The notes under the pieces were generated by a model that ran no database searches, was not told where the DNA came from, and saw nothing but the letters and a program-made list of their open reading frames with translations. From Granulicella sp. (GTDB lineage Bacteria; Acidobacteriota; Terriglobia; Terriglobales; Acidobacteriaceae), in contig DAIDKF010000008.1 in the NCBI GenBank assembly GCA_027450185.1, forward strand, positions 1 to 64,000: a stretch of 64,000 bases of DNA. The letters run 5' to 3'. Made by a program: the position numbers and the translations under genes. Shown here in pieces: positions 38,864 to 47,460 of this stretch. Position 1 is the first letter of the stretch; each line of letters begins with the position of its first letter.

Positions 38864-40156
38864 ATGAAGTTACTACAGCCGTTTCGCGCACTTGATGCAA
38901 GACAGCGGCGCGTTTTTCTGGCATGCTTTCTAGGCTGGTCGCTGGATGCCTTCGACTTCTTCCTGCTGACCTATTGCCTCGACTCGGTCGGCGCGACCTT
39001 CCATCTCTCCTTGAAAATTGTCGCGGAGAGTCTGTTCTGGACGCTGGCGATGCGGCCGGCCGGAGCACTGTTCTTTGGCTGGCTGGCGGAGCGCTACGGA
39101 CGTCGTCTGACGCTGATGATCAACATCGCGTGCTTCAGCCTGTTTGAACTGGCGTCGGCATTTGCGCCCAGTTGGCCGGTGTTTCTTGTGTCGCGAGCTT
39201 TGTTTGGTGTTGCTATGGGCGGCGAGTGGGGTGTCGGTGCCGCTCTCACTCTTGAGACACTACCGGTCGAAGTGCGCGGGTTCTTCTCCGGCCTGTTGCA
39301 AGAAGGCTATGTGACTGGCAACCTGATCGCCGCGGCTGTCGCCGGATTGTTCGGCCTGTTTGTCGCGCATCTGCATCCGCAGGGTTTCGCGGCAAGTTGG
39401 CGGATGCTGTTTGTTATCGGCGCACTGCCATCGCTGTTGGTGTTCTATGTGCGTTCGTCGGTGGAGGAATCGCCCGCGTGGGAGGCGGGCAGGCAGACCC
39501 GTGCGGCCAGGCAGCTCAAGCCGCGCAAGCCCATGATCGCATTCGTGCGGGACGGATTGGCCTTGGTCGTGCGCTATGGGCGCTCGTTTCTCTTCCTGAC
39601 TGTGCTGATGTTCTCCTTCAACTCCCTAAGCCATGGAACCCAAGACCTCTACGCAACGTTCCTGAAGCACGATGATGGCCTGTCGGTACCAACGGTGTCT
39701 GCGGTGGCGATGATTGGCATGATTGGCGCAGTGCTCGGCGGGCTGATCTGCGGGACGCTCTCGGAGCGGTTTGGCCGCAGGAGAACCATTGCGGTTGCCG
39801 CTCTGCTGGCGATCCCAATGATTCCGCTCTGGGCTTGGAGCCATACGGTGGTGATGCTCGCAGTGGGCGGCTTTCTCATTCAGTTCATGGTGCAGGGCGC
39901 GTGGGGAATCGTCCCAGTCCATCTGAATGAACTGGCGCCGCCGGCCGTTCGGGCAGTGTTTCCGGGCGTTGCGTATCAGCTTGGAAATCTCCTCGCATCG
40001 CGGAACGGTGTGTTTCAGGCGGGGATAGCAGCCCACTTCTACAGTGGGCGCCTCGCACCTGTGATGTCGTGGACGGTGCTCGTTGTGGCGCTGCTGGTCG
40101 CGCTTGTCACTTCGCTGGGGCCCGAGGCCAAAGGTGCAGACTTGTCCAACGTCTAG
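38864..40156 (+). CDS. MFS transporter, carboxylate/sugar:proton symporter type
   Basis: The 430-residue protein has 12 predicted membrane helices with the family loop motifs GWLAERYGRRLTLM (between helices 2 and 3), RALFGVAMGGEWGVGAALTLETLP and ICGTLSERFGRRRTI. The MGGEWGxGAxLxxE sequence is typical of the lactate/sialate/shikimate (SHS/AAHS-like) group. It lies 40 bp ahead of phenylalanine hydroxylase, so an aromatic or carboxylic substrate is conceivable but unproven. Confidence 0.82.
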   Translation: MKLLQPFRALDARQRRVFLACFLGWSLDAFDFFLLTYCLDSVGATFHLSLKIVAESLFWTLAMRPAGALFFGWLAERYGRRLTLMINIACFSLFELASAFAPSWPVFLVSRALFGVAMGGEWGVGAALTLETLPVEVRGFFSGLLQEGYVTGNLIAAAVAGLFGLFVAHLHPQGFAASWRMLFVIGALPSLLVFYVRSSVEESPAWEAGRQTRAARQLKPRKPMIAFVRDGLALVVRYGRSFLFLTVLMFSFNSLSHGTQDLYATFLKHDDGLSVPTVSAVAMIGMIGAVLGGLICGTLSERFGRRRTIAVAALLAIPMIPLWAWSHTVVMLAVGGFLIQFMVQGAWGIVPVHLNELAPPAVRAVFPGVAYQLGNLLASRNGVFQAGIAAHFYSGRLAPVMSWTVLVVALLVALVTSLGPEAKGADLSNV

Positions 40157-40195
40157 GCGAGTGGTTAGGGTTATTGTGTTGGCTGGAGAAAGGGA

Positions 40196-40972
40196 ATGTC
40201 TACACCGGTGGTTGAGTCTCCCAAAATAGTTTCACAAGATTTGATTGCAGCGCGTCCGTACCTGATCGAGCAGGACTGGGCTGCCTATACGCGCGAGCAG
40301 CATGCAATCTGGACGGAGCTGGTGACGCGCAGAATGCCGCAACTCCAGGAGCACGCGTGTAGCGCCTACCTCGAGGGCTTCGAGCAGATTGGCCTGCAGG
40401 TGGACCGGCTGCCGCAGTTGACGAAGGTGAGTGCGCGGTTGCTGCCGCGAACAGGCTGGAACTCAACGCCCGTGAGCGGCTTCCTCCCGTCCGATGCCTT
40501 CTTTGAGATGCTCGCATCTCGAAAGTTTCCGACGACCACCTGGATTCGCAGCCGTGACGCGATGGAGTACACACCCGAGCCTGATATCTTTCACGATGTG
40601 TTTGGCCACGTGCCGATGCATGCGCATCCTGTCTTTGCAGATTTTTTGGAGCACTACGGGAAGGTCTGCGCAGGGTTGAAGAGCGCGGACGCGCTCGAAC
40701 GCATGGGCCGCCTCTTCTGGTTCACGGTCGAGTTTGGCGTCATCCACGAGGCCGGAGAAATCAAGGTCTACGGCAGCGGCTTGATCTCCTCGCACGGCGA
40801 GTGTACCCAAGTCGTCGAACGCGGAGCGGGACTGGAGATTCGCGAGTTCGACCTCGAACAGGTACTGAATACCGTGGTAGACGTAAGCAAGATGCAACCA
40901 GTTCTCTACGCTATCGAAAGCTTCCAGCAGATCTATGAGGCCGCGAAGGAAGCGGAGTCGTGCGTGGGCTAA
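40196..40972 (+). CDS. phhA: Phenylalanine 4-monooxygenase
   Basis: The 258-residue protein is the catalytic domain of biopterin-dependent aromatic hydroxylases: WIRSRDAMEYTPEPDIFHDVFGHVPM with the two iron His (HDVFGH), and RLFWFTVEFGVI with the iron Glu. It converts Phe to Tyr using tetrahydropterin and O2. Bacterial forms lack the regulatory domain, as here. The pterin recycling gene phhB is not adjacent. Start at 40196 has GGAGAAAGGG upstream. Confidence 0.93.
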   Translation: MSTPVVESPKIVSQDLIAARPYLIEQDWAAYTREQHAIWTELVTRRMPQLQEHACSAYLEGFEQIGLQVDRLPQLTKVSARLLPRTGWNSTPVSGFLPSDAFFEMLASRKFPTTTWIRSRDAMEYTPEPDIFHDVFGHVPMHAHPVFADFLEHYGKVCAGLKSADALERMGRLFWFTVEFGVIHEAGEIKVYGSGLISSHGECTQVVERGAGLEIREFDLEQVLNTVVDVSKMQPVLYAIESFQQIYEAAKEAESCVG

Positions 40973-41090
40973 CGGTGTGCTGTGCACCATTGGCGTCTAT
41001 ATAAGTTATCAGTCAGCTTTTTCCAATGAGATATGAGCCTGAACGGCTTCGGTGTCGCGCATGGATGCGGCCACGAGTATGAGCGCGTTG

Positions 41091-41204
41091 AGGCTGAAAG
41101 AAATGTCGCCACCTCAACCAAACTCAACGTCACTGCTCCGGGCAGGCTGATCATCCATCCTTAGCCTGCCCGCTCAGCCTCCTTCAGGCTCATCCTGCAT
41201 TGGA
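41091..41204 (+). repeat. ~114-bp dispersed repeat, copy A (upstream of tRNA-Gln)
   Basis: This stretch aligns by hand with the reverse strand of 44855-44967 at about 80% identity with a single 1-bp gap. Conserved ends are AGGC(T)GAAAGAAATG and TTCAGGCTCATCCTGCAT(T/C)GGA. It has no open frame in common with copy B. It ends 12 bp upstream of the tRNA-Gln -35 element and points toward that gene. No gene is seen from 40973 to the tRNA. Confidence 0.75.
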
Positions 41205-41216
41205 GGTGAGTTAGGG

Positions 41217-41245
41217 TTGACCCGTGGGGCTATCCCCCGTACACT
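41217..41245 (+). promoter_or_regulatory. Sigma70-type promoter of tRNA-Gln
   Basis: TTGACC (41217-41222), 17-bp spacer, TACACT (41240-41245); predicted start near 41252, about 50 nt before the tRNA. Confidence 0.65.
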
Positions 41246-41303
41246 CACAGAGGCGGCTGATTGTGGCTCCCGCCGAGCCTGCAGCTGCCGATAAAACATG
41301 TAT

Positions 41304-41377
41304 TGCCCCCTCGTTCAATGGTAGGACTGACGACTCTGACTCGTCCAATCGGGGTTCGAATCCCTGGGGGGCAACCA
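41304..41377 (+). tRNA. tRNA-Gln (anticodon CTG)
   Basis: A full cloverleaf: acceptor TGCCCCC/GGGGGCA, D arm GTTCAATGGTAGGAC, anticodon stem GACGA/TCGTC with loop CTCTGAC (anticodon CTG), T arm CGGGG-TTCGAAT-CCCTG, discriminator A and encoded CCA. It reads CAG codons. It stands alone, convergent with the siroheme genes. Confidence 0.95.
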
Positions 41378-41453
41378 GTGTCGGGAAGCTGTTCGTGCCA
41401 AGAAAGAGCAGCACAACAAGAGGCCAGAAATCAATGTTAAAGCGACGGGCGGT

Positions 41454-42245
41454 CTATTGGTCGTCGTGCAGTTCCGTGGCCTCAGCGATCACGGCTAAGA
41501 CCTGAGTATCTGCATCGCCCACGAGCAGCGATTGCATGGCTCGGCCCACGAGCAGCAGGACCGGAGCTGGCCCGCATTTCAGGTGCGTTAACCCATCCAA
41601 CTGCGTGGCGACCCAACTCTGACGCGCAGTAGCCGCATGCGAGATGGCGCAGCAGGCGGCGTTCTTCGAAACGCCTGCGTTCCGAAGTTCGCGTGCGATC
41701 CTCGCCATGTCTCGTCCTGGCATGTAGACGACCAGCGTAGCATCGTCTGGAAGCGAACCGCTCCACACCGGCGCAGGATCTTTTCCATCGGCATGATGGC
41801 CCGTGCAGAAGATGAGCTTGCTCGCACTCTTGCGATCCGTGAGGGGCAACGCGAGCGCTGCGCCTGCAGCGAGCGCTGCCGTCACTCCCGGCACCACTTC
41901 AAACTTCACGCCTGCGGCTCGGAGCGCAGCAATCTCCTCGCCGGCGCGCCCAAAGACCAGTGGGTCTCCACTTTTGAGGCGCACGACCGACTGGCCTTCG
42001 TGCACTGACTCGATCATGAGCGCATGAATGCCTGCCTGGGTGATCCGCGGCCGCCCACACCGCTTGCCGACGCTCGTCACTAACGCGTGACGATGCACAA
42101 GGTGTAGCACCTCATCCGGCACCAAGTCATCATGCAGCACGACATCTGCGGTTTGGAGCAAGCGCACCGCGCGCACCGTCAGCAGTTCCGGATCGCCAGG
42201 CCCTGCACCTACCAGATACACTGTGCCCTTCTGCGCCGTCGTCAC
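41454..42245 (-). CDS. cobA: Uroporphyrinogen-III C-methyltransferase
   Basis: The 263-residue protein has the SAM-dependent tetrapyrrole methylase motifs: VYLVGAGPGDPELLTVRAVRLLQTADVVLHDDLV, the glycine-rich GKRCGRPRITQAGI region, VVRLKSGDPLVFGRAGEE and PGVTAALAAGAAL. It makes precorrin-2 for siroheme. Its start overlaps the precorrin-2 dehydrogenase stop by 4 bp. In E. coli both are fused in CysG; here they are separate genes. The siroheme feeds the upstream-encoded reductase. Confidence 0.93.
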   Translation of the reverse strand: MTTAQKGTVYLVGAGPGDPELLTVRAVRLLQTADVVLHDDLVPDEVLHLVHRHALVTSVGKRCGRPRITQAGIHALMIESVHEGQSVVRLKSGDPLVFGRAGEEIAALRAAGVKFEVVPGVTAALAAGAALALPLTDRKSASKLIFCTGHHADGKDPAPVWSGSLPDDATLVVYMPGRDMARIARELRNAGVSKNAACCAISHAATARQSWVATQLDGLTHLKCGPAPVLLLVGRAMQSLLVGDADTQVLAVIAEATELHDDQ

Positions 42246-42892
42246 TGGGCAATCCCGTCTGCCGGCAAAAAGCCATGCTCACGCGCATGCTGGCGTGCTC
42301 GCAGGCGGGAAGGGCACTCCGCAAAGCCGCAGACCTCGCGCTGCGCGAGTTCATGAAGGAGCAACTTTCTCTCCTCACTGAGTGGCTCGGCAGCAGTTAT
42401 CTCGCGCCGCAGTCGTCCCAGTTCCATTAGCCACTCGCCGGTGTCGAGCGGCAACAGCGCATTAATTTCCTTGCGCAGTCGCTGCGCCAGTGCCGGGCTC
42501 TCGCCCGCGGTAGAGATTGCAATCTGTAGCTCACCTCTGCGCACGACGCTCGGAAAGTAATAGTCGCAGAACGGAGGGTCGTCAACCACATTGCAGAGAA
42601 TATTCGCCGCACTGGCCTCTGCATACACCGCGCGATTGACCGCTGCTGTAGCCGTTCCAGCGATTGCGAGGAACGCTCCCTCCAGATCGCCCGTGCGGTA
42701 GTCACGCCGCTTCCACGTAATGTCGCCACTTGCGGCCCAGGTTTGCACGCGCGGCAACGCGTCGGGAGCGATGACGGTGACCCTCGCCTCCGCGATCAGC
42801 AAGCTCTCGATCTTCAACTCCGCAATGTTCCCTGCGCCTACCACGACGCAGGGCCGAGCTGCCAACTTCAGAAAGATTGGGAACAAACTCAT
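42242..42892 (-). CDS. Precorrin-2 dehydrogenase/sirohydrochlorin ferrochelatase (CysG N-terminal type)
   Basis: The 216-residue protein opens MSLFPIFLKLAARPCVVVGAGNIAELKIESLLIAEARVTVIAP, the NAD-binding fold of CysG-N/Met8p, and has FLAIAGTATAAVNRAVY-A and ILCNVVDDPPFCDYYFPSVVRRGELQIAISTAGESPALAQRLR. It oxidises precorrin-2 and may insert iron to give siroheme. GAGNIA deviates from the usual GGGxVA. Nine base pairs separate it from the reductase stop. Confidence 0.92.
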   Translation of the reverse strand: MSLFPIFLKLAARPCVVVGAGNIAELKIESLLIAEARVTVIAPDALPRVQTWAASGDITWKRRDYRTGDLEGAFLAIAGTATAAVNRAVYAEASAANILCNVVDDPPFCDYYFPSVVRRGELQIAISTAGESPALAQRLRKEINALLPLDTGEWLMELGRLRREITAAEPLSEERKLLLHELAQREVCGFAECPSRLRARQHAREHGFLPADGIAQ

Positions 42893-42901
42893 AGGCTCTC
42901 C

Positions 42902-44629
42902 TCAACCAACATTGGTCGGAACGCGTCCGGGTGAGGGATCACGTTCGACGGGCTCCACGACGGCACCTGCAAGCTGCGCGCGGAGGTCCTCATCGCTGGT
43001 GCGCCGGAAGTATGCACGCAGACTCTCGTTTGGGCTACGCCGCTTCAAATATTCACGCAGCAGGCGCTCGATCGCTTCGGGGCACTCTTCTGCAGTTGCA
43101 CGGAATCCAATCTGCCGGGCGATTCCAGCATGCTGGCCCACGGCTCCTCCGACGCAAAAATAGAACGCATCGACCATCTGCCCGTCTTTCTTGAGCTTCT
43201 TGCCTTCGAGGCCGATGTCGGCGATCCAGCTCTGTCCGCAACTATTTGTACAGCCGGTTACGTGGAGTCGCAGTTGCTGATTGAACTCGGGTAATCGCTC
43301 CTCCATCTCGCCGACAAGCCACTTTGCGAATCCCTTGGTCTCCGCAATCGCGAGCTTGCAGAACTCCGTTCCAGTACAGGCGATTGCGCCGCGATAAAAC
43401 ACCGAGGGCTCCACTTGCAATCCCAGCGCGGAAATCTTCTCCACCAACTCCTGAACCTTGGCGTTGGGGATATTCACCAGCACAATATTCTGCCCAATCG
43501 TGGCACGCAGATGGCCGTCGCCGTACTCTTCACTCAGGCTCGCGAGCGTATGGAGTTGCTGCGGATTCAGGCGCCCATTGAGGACTGTAGTGCCGACGTA
43601 GCTCAGCCCCTGCTGACGCTGCTGGTGCACGCCAACGTGGTCGCGATAGATATCCTCTGCAACTGGTCCTTCCTCGCAGGGATCGAAGGTAAAGCCGAGC
43701 TTTTCCTCAATAGCTGCAAGCATCTTCTCAGCAGTCCACTCGTGGCGCAAGAACAGATACTTCAACCGTGCATGAGTGCGGCTTTCGCGCAATGCATCCT
43801 GGGCGCGGAAGATCTCGCAAACGGCGCGCACCGCAGCCAACGCCTTGTCCTGCGGGATGAACGCATTCAATCGCACGGCAAGATGCGGCTCTGCTGACAG
43901 CCCGCCGCCGACGCGAATGCTGTAACCAACCTCCTCCTTGCCATCCTTCACGCGCTTCAGCCCGGTCAAGCCTACGTCGTTGATCTCGGGAAAGCTGCAC
44001 CAGATTGGGCAGCCGGTCACGCTCACCTTGAACTTGCGGGGCAGGTTGAAGAACTCGGGATTGCCGGTCAGCATCTGCGCTACCTGCACAGCCAGCGGCG
44101 ATGCATCGAACAGTTCATGGCCGTCCAGCCCCGCGAGCGGGCAGCCCGTGACATTGCGCGCCACGTCGCCGCAGGCCCCCTTCGGGCTAAGGCCAACCGC
44201 AGTCAACTCCTCGATGACTTGCGGCAGGGCATCGATCGTCAACCAGTGCCACTGAATGTTCTGGCGCGTTGTAATGTCGGCTACACCGCGGGCATACTTC
44301 TCGGTCATGTTCGCAATCGCGTGCAACTGTTTCGCAGTCAGCAGGCCGTTGGGCAGGCCGATGCGCATCATATAGTAGTCGCTGGCTTTGCCCTCGCCGC
44401 CTTTGCCGCCGGTGACGCCGAGACCGTCGCCCTGGGTGTAGATTCCCCACCATTTAAAGTAGAAGCTGTCCCACTCGGGAAGGACGCTGGAACGGCCTTC
44501 CCGCGCAAACTGCTGCACCTCGTTCCATGCGTTCCATGGGTTCTTCTCGCGCTTCAGCCGCTCAGACCTCTGTGCCTTGGTTTCTTTTGCTGCAACGTTA
44601 CTTGTACCCGTCTTAACTACGTCGCTCAC
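42902..44629 (-). CDS. nirA: Ferredoxin-dependent sulfite/nitrite reductase (siroheme, 4Fe-4S)
   Basis: The 575-residue protein has duplicated ferredoxin-like halves and siroheme/4Fe-4S ligands ACTGTEFCKLAI (C-x5-C) and TGCTNSCGQ (C-x3-C); substrate-pocket stretches TTRQNIQWHW and NVTGCPLAG are typical of the NirA/SirA family, which includes both nitrite and sulfite reductases. I choose GTG 44629 (GGAG 6 nt upstream); the TTG at 44641 is less likely. The downstream genes make siroheme. The Cys-codon-rich attenuator upstream argues for sulfite reduction in cysteine synthesis. No nitrate reductase or nitrite transporter gene is nearby. Confidence 0.9.
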   Translation of the reverse strand: MSDVVKTGTSNVAAKETKAQRSERLKREKNPWNAWNEVQQFAREGRSSVLPEWDSFYFKWWGIYTQGDGLGVTGGKGGEGKASDYYMMRIGLPNGLLTAKQLHAIANMTEKYARGVADITTRQNIQWHWLTIDALPQVIEELTAVGLSPKGACGDVARNVTGCPLAGLDGHELFDASPLAVQVAQMLTGNPEFFNLPRKFKVSVTGCPIWCSFPEINDVGLTGLKRVKDGKEEVGYSIRVGGGLSAEPHLAVRLNAFIPQDKALAAVRAVCEIFRAQDALRESRTHARLKYLFLRHEWTAEKMLAAIEEKLGFTFDPCEEGPVAEDIYRDHVGVHQQRQQGLSYVGTTVLNGRLNPQQLHTLASLSEEYGDGHLRATIGQNIVLVNIPNAKVQELVEKISALGLQVEPSVFYRGAIACTGTEFCKLAIAETKGFAKWLVGEMEERLPEFNQQLRLHVTGCTNSCGQSWIADIGLEGKKLKKDGQMVDAFYFCVGGAVGQHAGIARQIGFRATAEECPEAIERLLREYLKRRSPNESLRAYFRRTSDEDLRAQLAGAVVEPVERDPSPGRVPTNVG

Positions 44630-44667
44630 GGCATTCTCCAATCATTCTCGGAATATGGTTTCCGCAG

Positions 44668-44698
44668 AAAACAAAAGCCCACGACTTGATTCGTGGGC
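44668..44698 (-). terminator. Attenuator terminator before the sulfite/nitrite reductase gene
   Basis: Perfect 8-bp stem GCCCACGA / TCGTGGGC, loop ATCAAG, followed by TTTTGTTTT. It lies between the leader peptide stop and the reductase start, in the sense direction. Its 5' arm is also complementary to leader RNA (TTGTGG with CCACGA), so it can be broken by an alternative fold. Confidence 0.8.
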
Positions 44699-44764
44699 AC
44701 TCGGGGTAACTCTCAGACTTTGCTTATCCAGCGTTCAACAAGCAGCAGCGTCCGAGACCACAAG
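44691..44764 (-). promoter_or_regulatory. Candidate antiterminator pairing
   Basis: Leader codons 13-17 (44764-44752) contain TTGTGG and CTCGG, which can pair with CCACGA (44696-44691) and CCGAG (44704-44700): 6 + 5 bp around a 1x3 internal loop. This pairing uses the terminator 5' arm, so the two folds exclude each other. Confidence 0.6.
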
Positions 44765-44800
44765 GCCGGGACATGTACAACAGGCTGCGCTGTGTATCAT
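44735..44800 (-). CDS. Cys-rich leader peptide of the sulfite/nitrite reductase operon (21 aa)
   Basis: A 21-codon frame starts MIHSAACCTCPG, with Cys at positions 7, 8, 10 and 21 (all TGT), and ends in TGA at 44737-44735. AGGA lies 6 nt before the ATG; an in-frame ATG two codons upstream (44806) falls at the predicted transcription start and could serve as a leaderless start. Four Cys in 21 residues, a terminator 36 bp downstream, and an antiterminator that uses the coding sequence make this a classic attenuator arrangement: stalling at Cys codons should let the operon be read. I know of Cys-rich leaders in mycobacteria and other actinobacteria; this acidobacterial one is inferred from sequence only. 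Confidence 0.78.
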   Translation of the reverse strand: MIHSAACCTCPGLVVSDAAAC

Positions 44801-44813
44801 TTTCATTCCTACA

Positions 44814-44842
44814 AGCATATCGTTACTCGGCGTGGAGGGCAA
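44814..44842 (-). promoter_or_regulatory. Promoter of the leader/reductase operon
   Basis: On the minus strand: TTGCCC (44842-44837), 17-bp spacer, TATGCT (44819-44814). The predicted start is near 44807, which leaves practically no 5' UTR before the leader peptide. Confidence 0.6.
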
Positions 44843-44854
44843 ACCTGACTGCGT

Positions 44855-44967
44855 TCCGATGCAGGATGAGCCTGAAGAAGTCTGAGCGGGCAGGCTGAGG
44901 AGGGATGGTCATCGTGCTTGAAGTAGCGAAGGTGGGATTGGTTGAGGTGGAGGCATTTCTTTCGCCT
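44855..44967 (-). repeat. ~113-bp dispersed repeat, copy B (upstream of the leader promoter)
   Basis: Inverted partner of the repeat at 41091-41204, oriented toward the leader gene. It ends 13 bp before the -35 element, almost the same spacing as copy A to the tRNA-Gln promoter. The matched spacing suggests a role in transcription, or insertion by a shared mechanism. Confidence 0.75.
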
Positions 44968-45593
44968 CGGCGGGTGGTCAGTCTGCCAGACGCCCGCGCG
45001 GTTGGTCGGCGGCTATATCAAGGCCGGACAAATCGCGACCACGCCGAAGTTCGAATCGCGACCAGGGGTCGTAAGCACCGCCTCGCCAAGCAGTGGCAAA
45101 CAACGTTCGAGAGCCTGATCTCACTCGACCAGCCGCAGCAATGCGCACTCGGGCTCAGCCGTAACGCTCTCAAATGTGTGGCTAATTTTCCATATTCCCA
45201 CCACCACGACGGCTGCGAAAAGACTACCAAACCCTTCCTGAAAGCGGTCGCCCCCATTGTCTCAGCGAACTCGGCGTTCAGGCTTGTCTTCTGCATTGGA
45301 AAAGACAGCGAGGCGCTCCCAGCGACATGAACTCAATTTCATCGGTGATTCAACTACGACTCATTCCATGAACCGAAACTCAATGGGAGGAATTCGTCAA
45401 GGTGTCCGTGCGAAGTCGAAATGGCTGAATAGGCATCCTATTTTGCTGGGCGGTTATCGTAGCGGCTTGAACTGAATACCACACAGTATCCCATACTCGC
45501 CGATTATGATTGGACTGCAAAAAAATAGATGGCGAAATTAACATTTGACGAAAACCTACTGAAATATTGACCCGCAGAATCTTTGGAGAAATC
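44968..45593. other. Intergenic region upstream of pckG
   Basis: No convincing gene. A minus-strand frame at 45018-45296 has no recognisable domain. The AT-rich part at 45480-45560 probably holds the pckG promoter (TTGACG at 45545 is a possible -35). Confidence 0.45.
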
Positions 45594-47441
45594 ATGGCTA
45601 CAGCAACCAGCACGACTGCCGCACCCCACTTGTCGACGCGTGTTTTATCGACGAATATCCACCTCATCCGTTGGGTCGAGAAGATGGCGGCCCTGACACA
45701 ACCGGCGGCCATCCACTGGATCGACGGCTCTGCGGAAGAGAATGACTTTCTATGCCATCAACTGGTGGAGGCCGGCACTTTTATCAAGCTTAATGAAGCG
45801 CTGTGGCCGGGGTGTTATTACGCTCGATCTTCTCCAAAGGATGTGGCGCGCGTGGAAGATCGCACCTTCATTTGCTCACTCTCCAAGGATGACGCTGGCC
45901 CGACGAACAACTGGGAAGCCCCCTATGTGATGCGCAAGAAGATGAAGGATCTGTTTCGAGGATCGATGCGCGGCCGGACGATGTACGTTCTGCCCTTCTC
46001 GATGGGGCCTGTAGGTTCCCCGATGGCTAGGATTGGCGTGCAGCTTACCGACTCTGCTTACGTTGTTGTGAATATGCGCATCATGACGAGGATCGGGCTG
46101 CCGGTGTTTGCAGAAATTGATAAGGACATTCACCGCGTTGTCCCTTGCATGCACTCGGTAGGAGCCCCGCTGGAGCCCGGGCAACAGGACGTTCCCTGGC
46201 CGCAGAATGATACCAAGTACATTGTCCATTTTCCTGAGACGCGCGAGATCTGGAGTTACGGCTCTGGCTATGGCGGCAATGCGCTGCTTGGTAAGAAGTG
46301 CTTCGCGTTGCGCATCGCGTCAAATATTGCCCGCGATGAAGGATGGATGGCGGAACACATGCTCATTCTCGGATTGGAATCTCCAGTCGGAGAAAAGACC
46401 TACATGGCGGCAGCGTTTCCTTCGGCCTGCGGCAAGACGAATCTGGCAATGATCATCCCTCCGAAAGGCTTCGAGGGCTGGAGGACATGGACGGTTGGAG
46501 ACGATATTGCCTGGATCAAATCGGACGAGACCGGCCGACTGCGTGGCATCAATCCTGAGACAGGCTTCTTCGGCGTTGCTCCAGGAACTAGTGTGAAGAC
46601 AAACCCGAACGCCATGGCGACGCTGAGTCGCAACACTATCTTTACCAACGTGGCGCTGACACCCGATGGCGGCGTGTGGTGGGAGGGTATGACCGATGAG
46701 CCGCCCACGGAGTGCCTGGACTGGCGTGGTGAGAAATGGACCCCGGAGATCGCTCGGCAGACGGGAAAACCTGCAGCGCATCCGAACGGGCGATTCACAT
46801 CACCCGCGGCACAGTGCCCGTCGTTCGATCACGCGGCATCGGAGTCGCCCGACGGCGTTCCCATCTCAGCCTTCATCTTTGGCGGACGTCGCGCCACTGC
46901 AATTCCATTGGTCGTTCAGGCCTTCAACTGGTCGTCAGGAGTCTATCTTGGCGCAACGATGGGTTCAGAGACAACGGCAGCAGCCGAAGGCACCGTGGGC
47001 AAGGTGCGACGTGATCCCATGGCGATGCTTCCCTTCTGCGGCTATCACATGGGCGACTACTTCCGGCACTGGCTCACCATGCAGCGGCAGCTTACCATCA
47101 CCCCTCGTGTCTTCCAGGTCAACTGGTTCCTCAAGGATGAAGATGGAAAGTTTCTGTGGCCCGGCTTCAGCGAAAACATGCGGGTTCTCAAGTGGATTGT
47201 TGATCGTGTGCGTGGACGCGCTCAGGGCAGAGAGACCCCCATTGGCTGGATACCGCGCTATCAGGACGTGAACTGGGAAGGACTGGAGATGTCCGTCGAA
47301 TCCTTTGCCAAACTGCAGAAGGTCGACAGCAAAGCCTGGCTGCGCGAGGTAATGGGCCACGAGGAACTCTTCCTAGCGCTACATGATCATCTACCAGCCG
47401 AGATGATCTACGAGCGGGAGCTTTTGATCTGCCGCTTATGA
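45594..47441 (+). CDS. pckG: Phosphoenolpyruvate carboxykinase (GTP)
   Basis: The 615-residue protein is the GTP-type enzyme: active-site P-loop [12 protein letters not shown] with the reactive Cys, the VGDDIAWI metal site, [16 protein letters not shown], and guanine-binding [16 protein letters not shown] and [19 protein letters not shown]. It converts oxaloacetate to PEP for gluconeogenesis. Start at 45594 follows GGAG. Single gene, convergent with the TetR gene. Confidence 0.97.
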   Translation: MATATSTTAAPHLSTRVLSTNIHLIRWVEKMAALTQPAAIHWIDGSAEENDFLCHQLVEAGTFIKLNEALWPGCYYARSSPKDVARVEDRTFICSLSKDDAGPTNNWEAPYVMRKKMKDLFRGSMRGRTMYVLPFSMGPVGSPMARIGVQLTDSAYVVVNMRIMTRIGLPVFAEIDKDIHRVVPCMHSVGAPLEPGQQDVPWPQNDTKYIVHFPETREIWSYGSGYGGNALLGKKCFALRIASNIARDEGWMAEHMLILGLESPVGEKTYMAAAFPSACGKTNLAMIIPPKGFEGWRTWTVGDDIAWIKSDETGRLRGINPETGFFGVAPGTSVKTNPNAMATLSRNTIFTNVALTPDGGVWWEGMTDEPPTECLDWRGEKWTPEIARQTGKPAAHPNGRFTSPAAQCPSFDHAASESPDGVPISAFIFGGRRATAIPLVVQAFNWSSGVYLGATMGSETTAAAEGTVGKVRRDPMAMLPFCGYHMGDYFRHWLTMQRQLTITPRVFQVNWFLKDEDGKFLWPGFSENMRVLKWIVDRVRGRAQGRETPIGWIPRYQDVNWEGLEMSVESFAKLQKVDSKAWLREVMGHEELFLALHDHLPAEMIYERELLICRL

Positions 47442-47460
47442 CGGCAGACTAAGCTTGCTC

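Noticed and set aside
44642-44800. SAM (S-box) or other sulfur riboswitch ahead of the reductase
   Set aside because: No S-box core elements are visible. The leader frame, Cys codons and terminator explain the region better.
44577-44885. Plus-strand ORF of 102 codons across the attenuator region
   Set aside because: It is antisense to the leader, terminator and reductase start, has no recognisable domain and no ribosome site.
45018-45296. Minus-strand ORF of 92 codons
   Set aside because: No domain, odd composition (many Cys, Trp, Arg) and no ribosome site; probably chance.
45271-45305. Third copy of the 113-bp repeat
   Set aside because: Only about 25 bp resemble the repeat end (TTCAGGCTtgTCttCTGCATTGGA-like) and the rest does not align.
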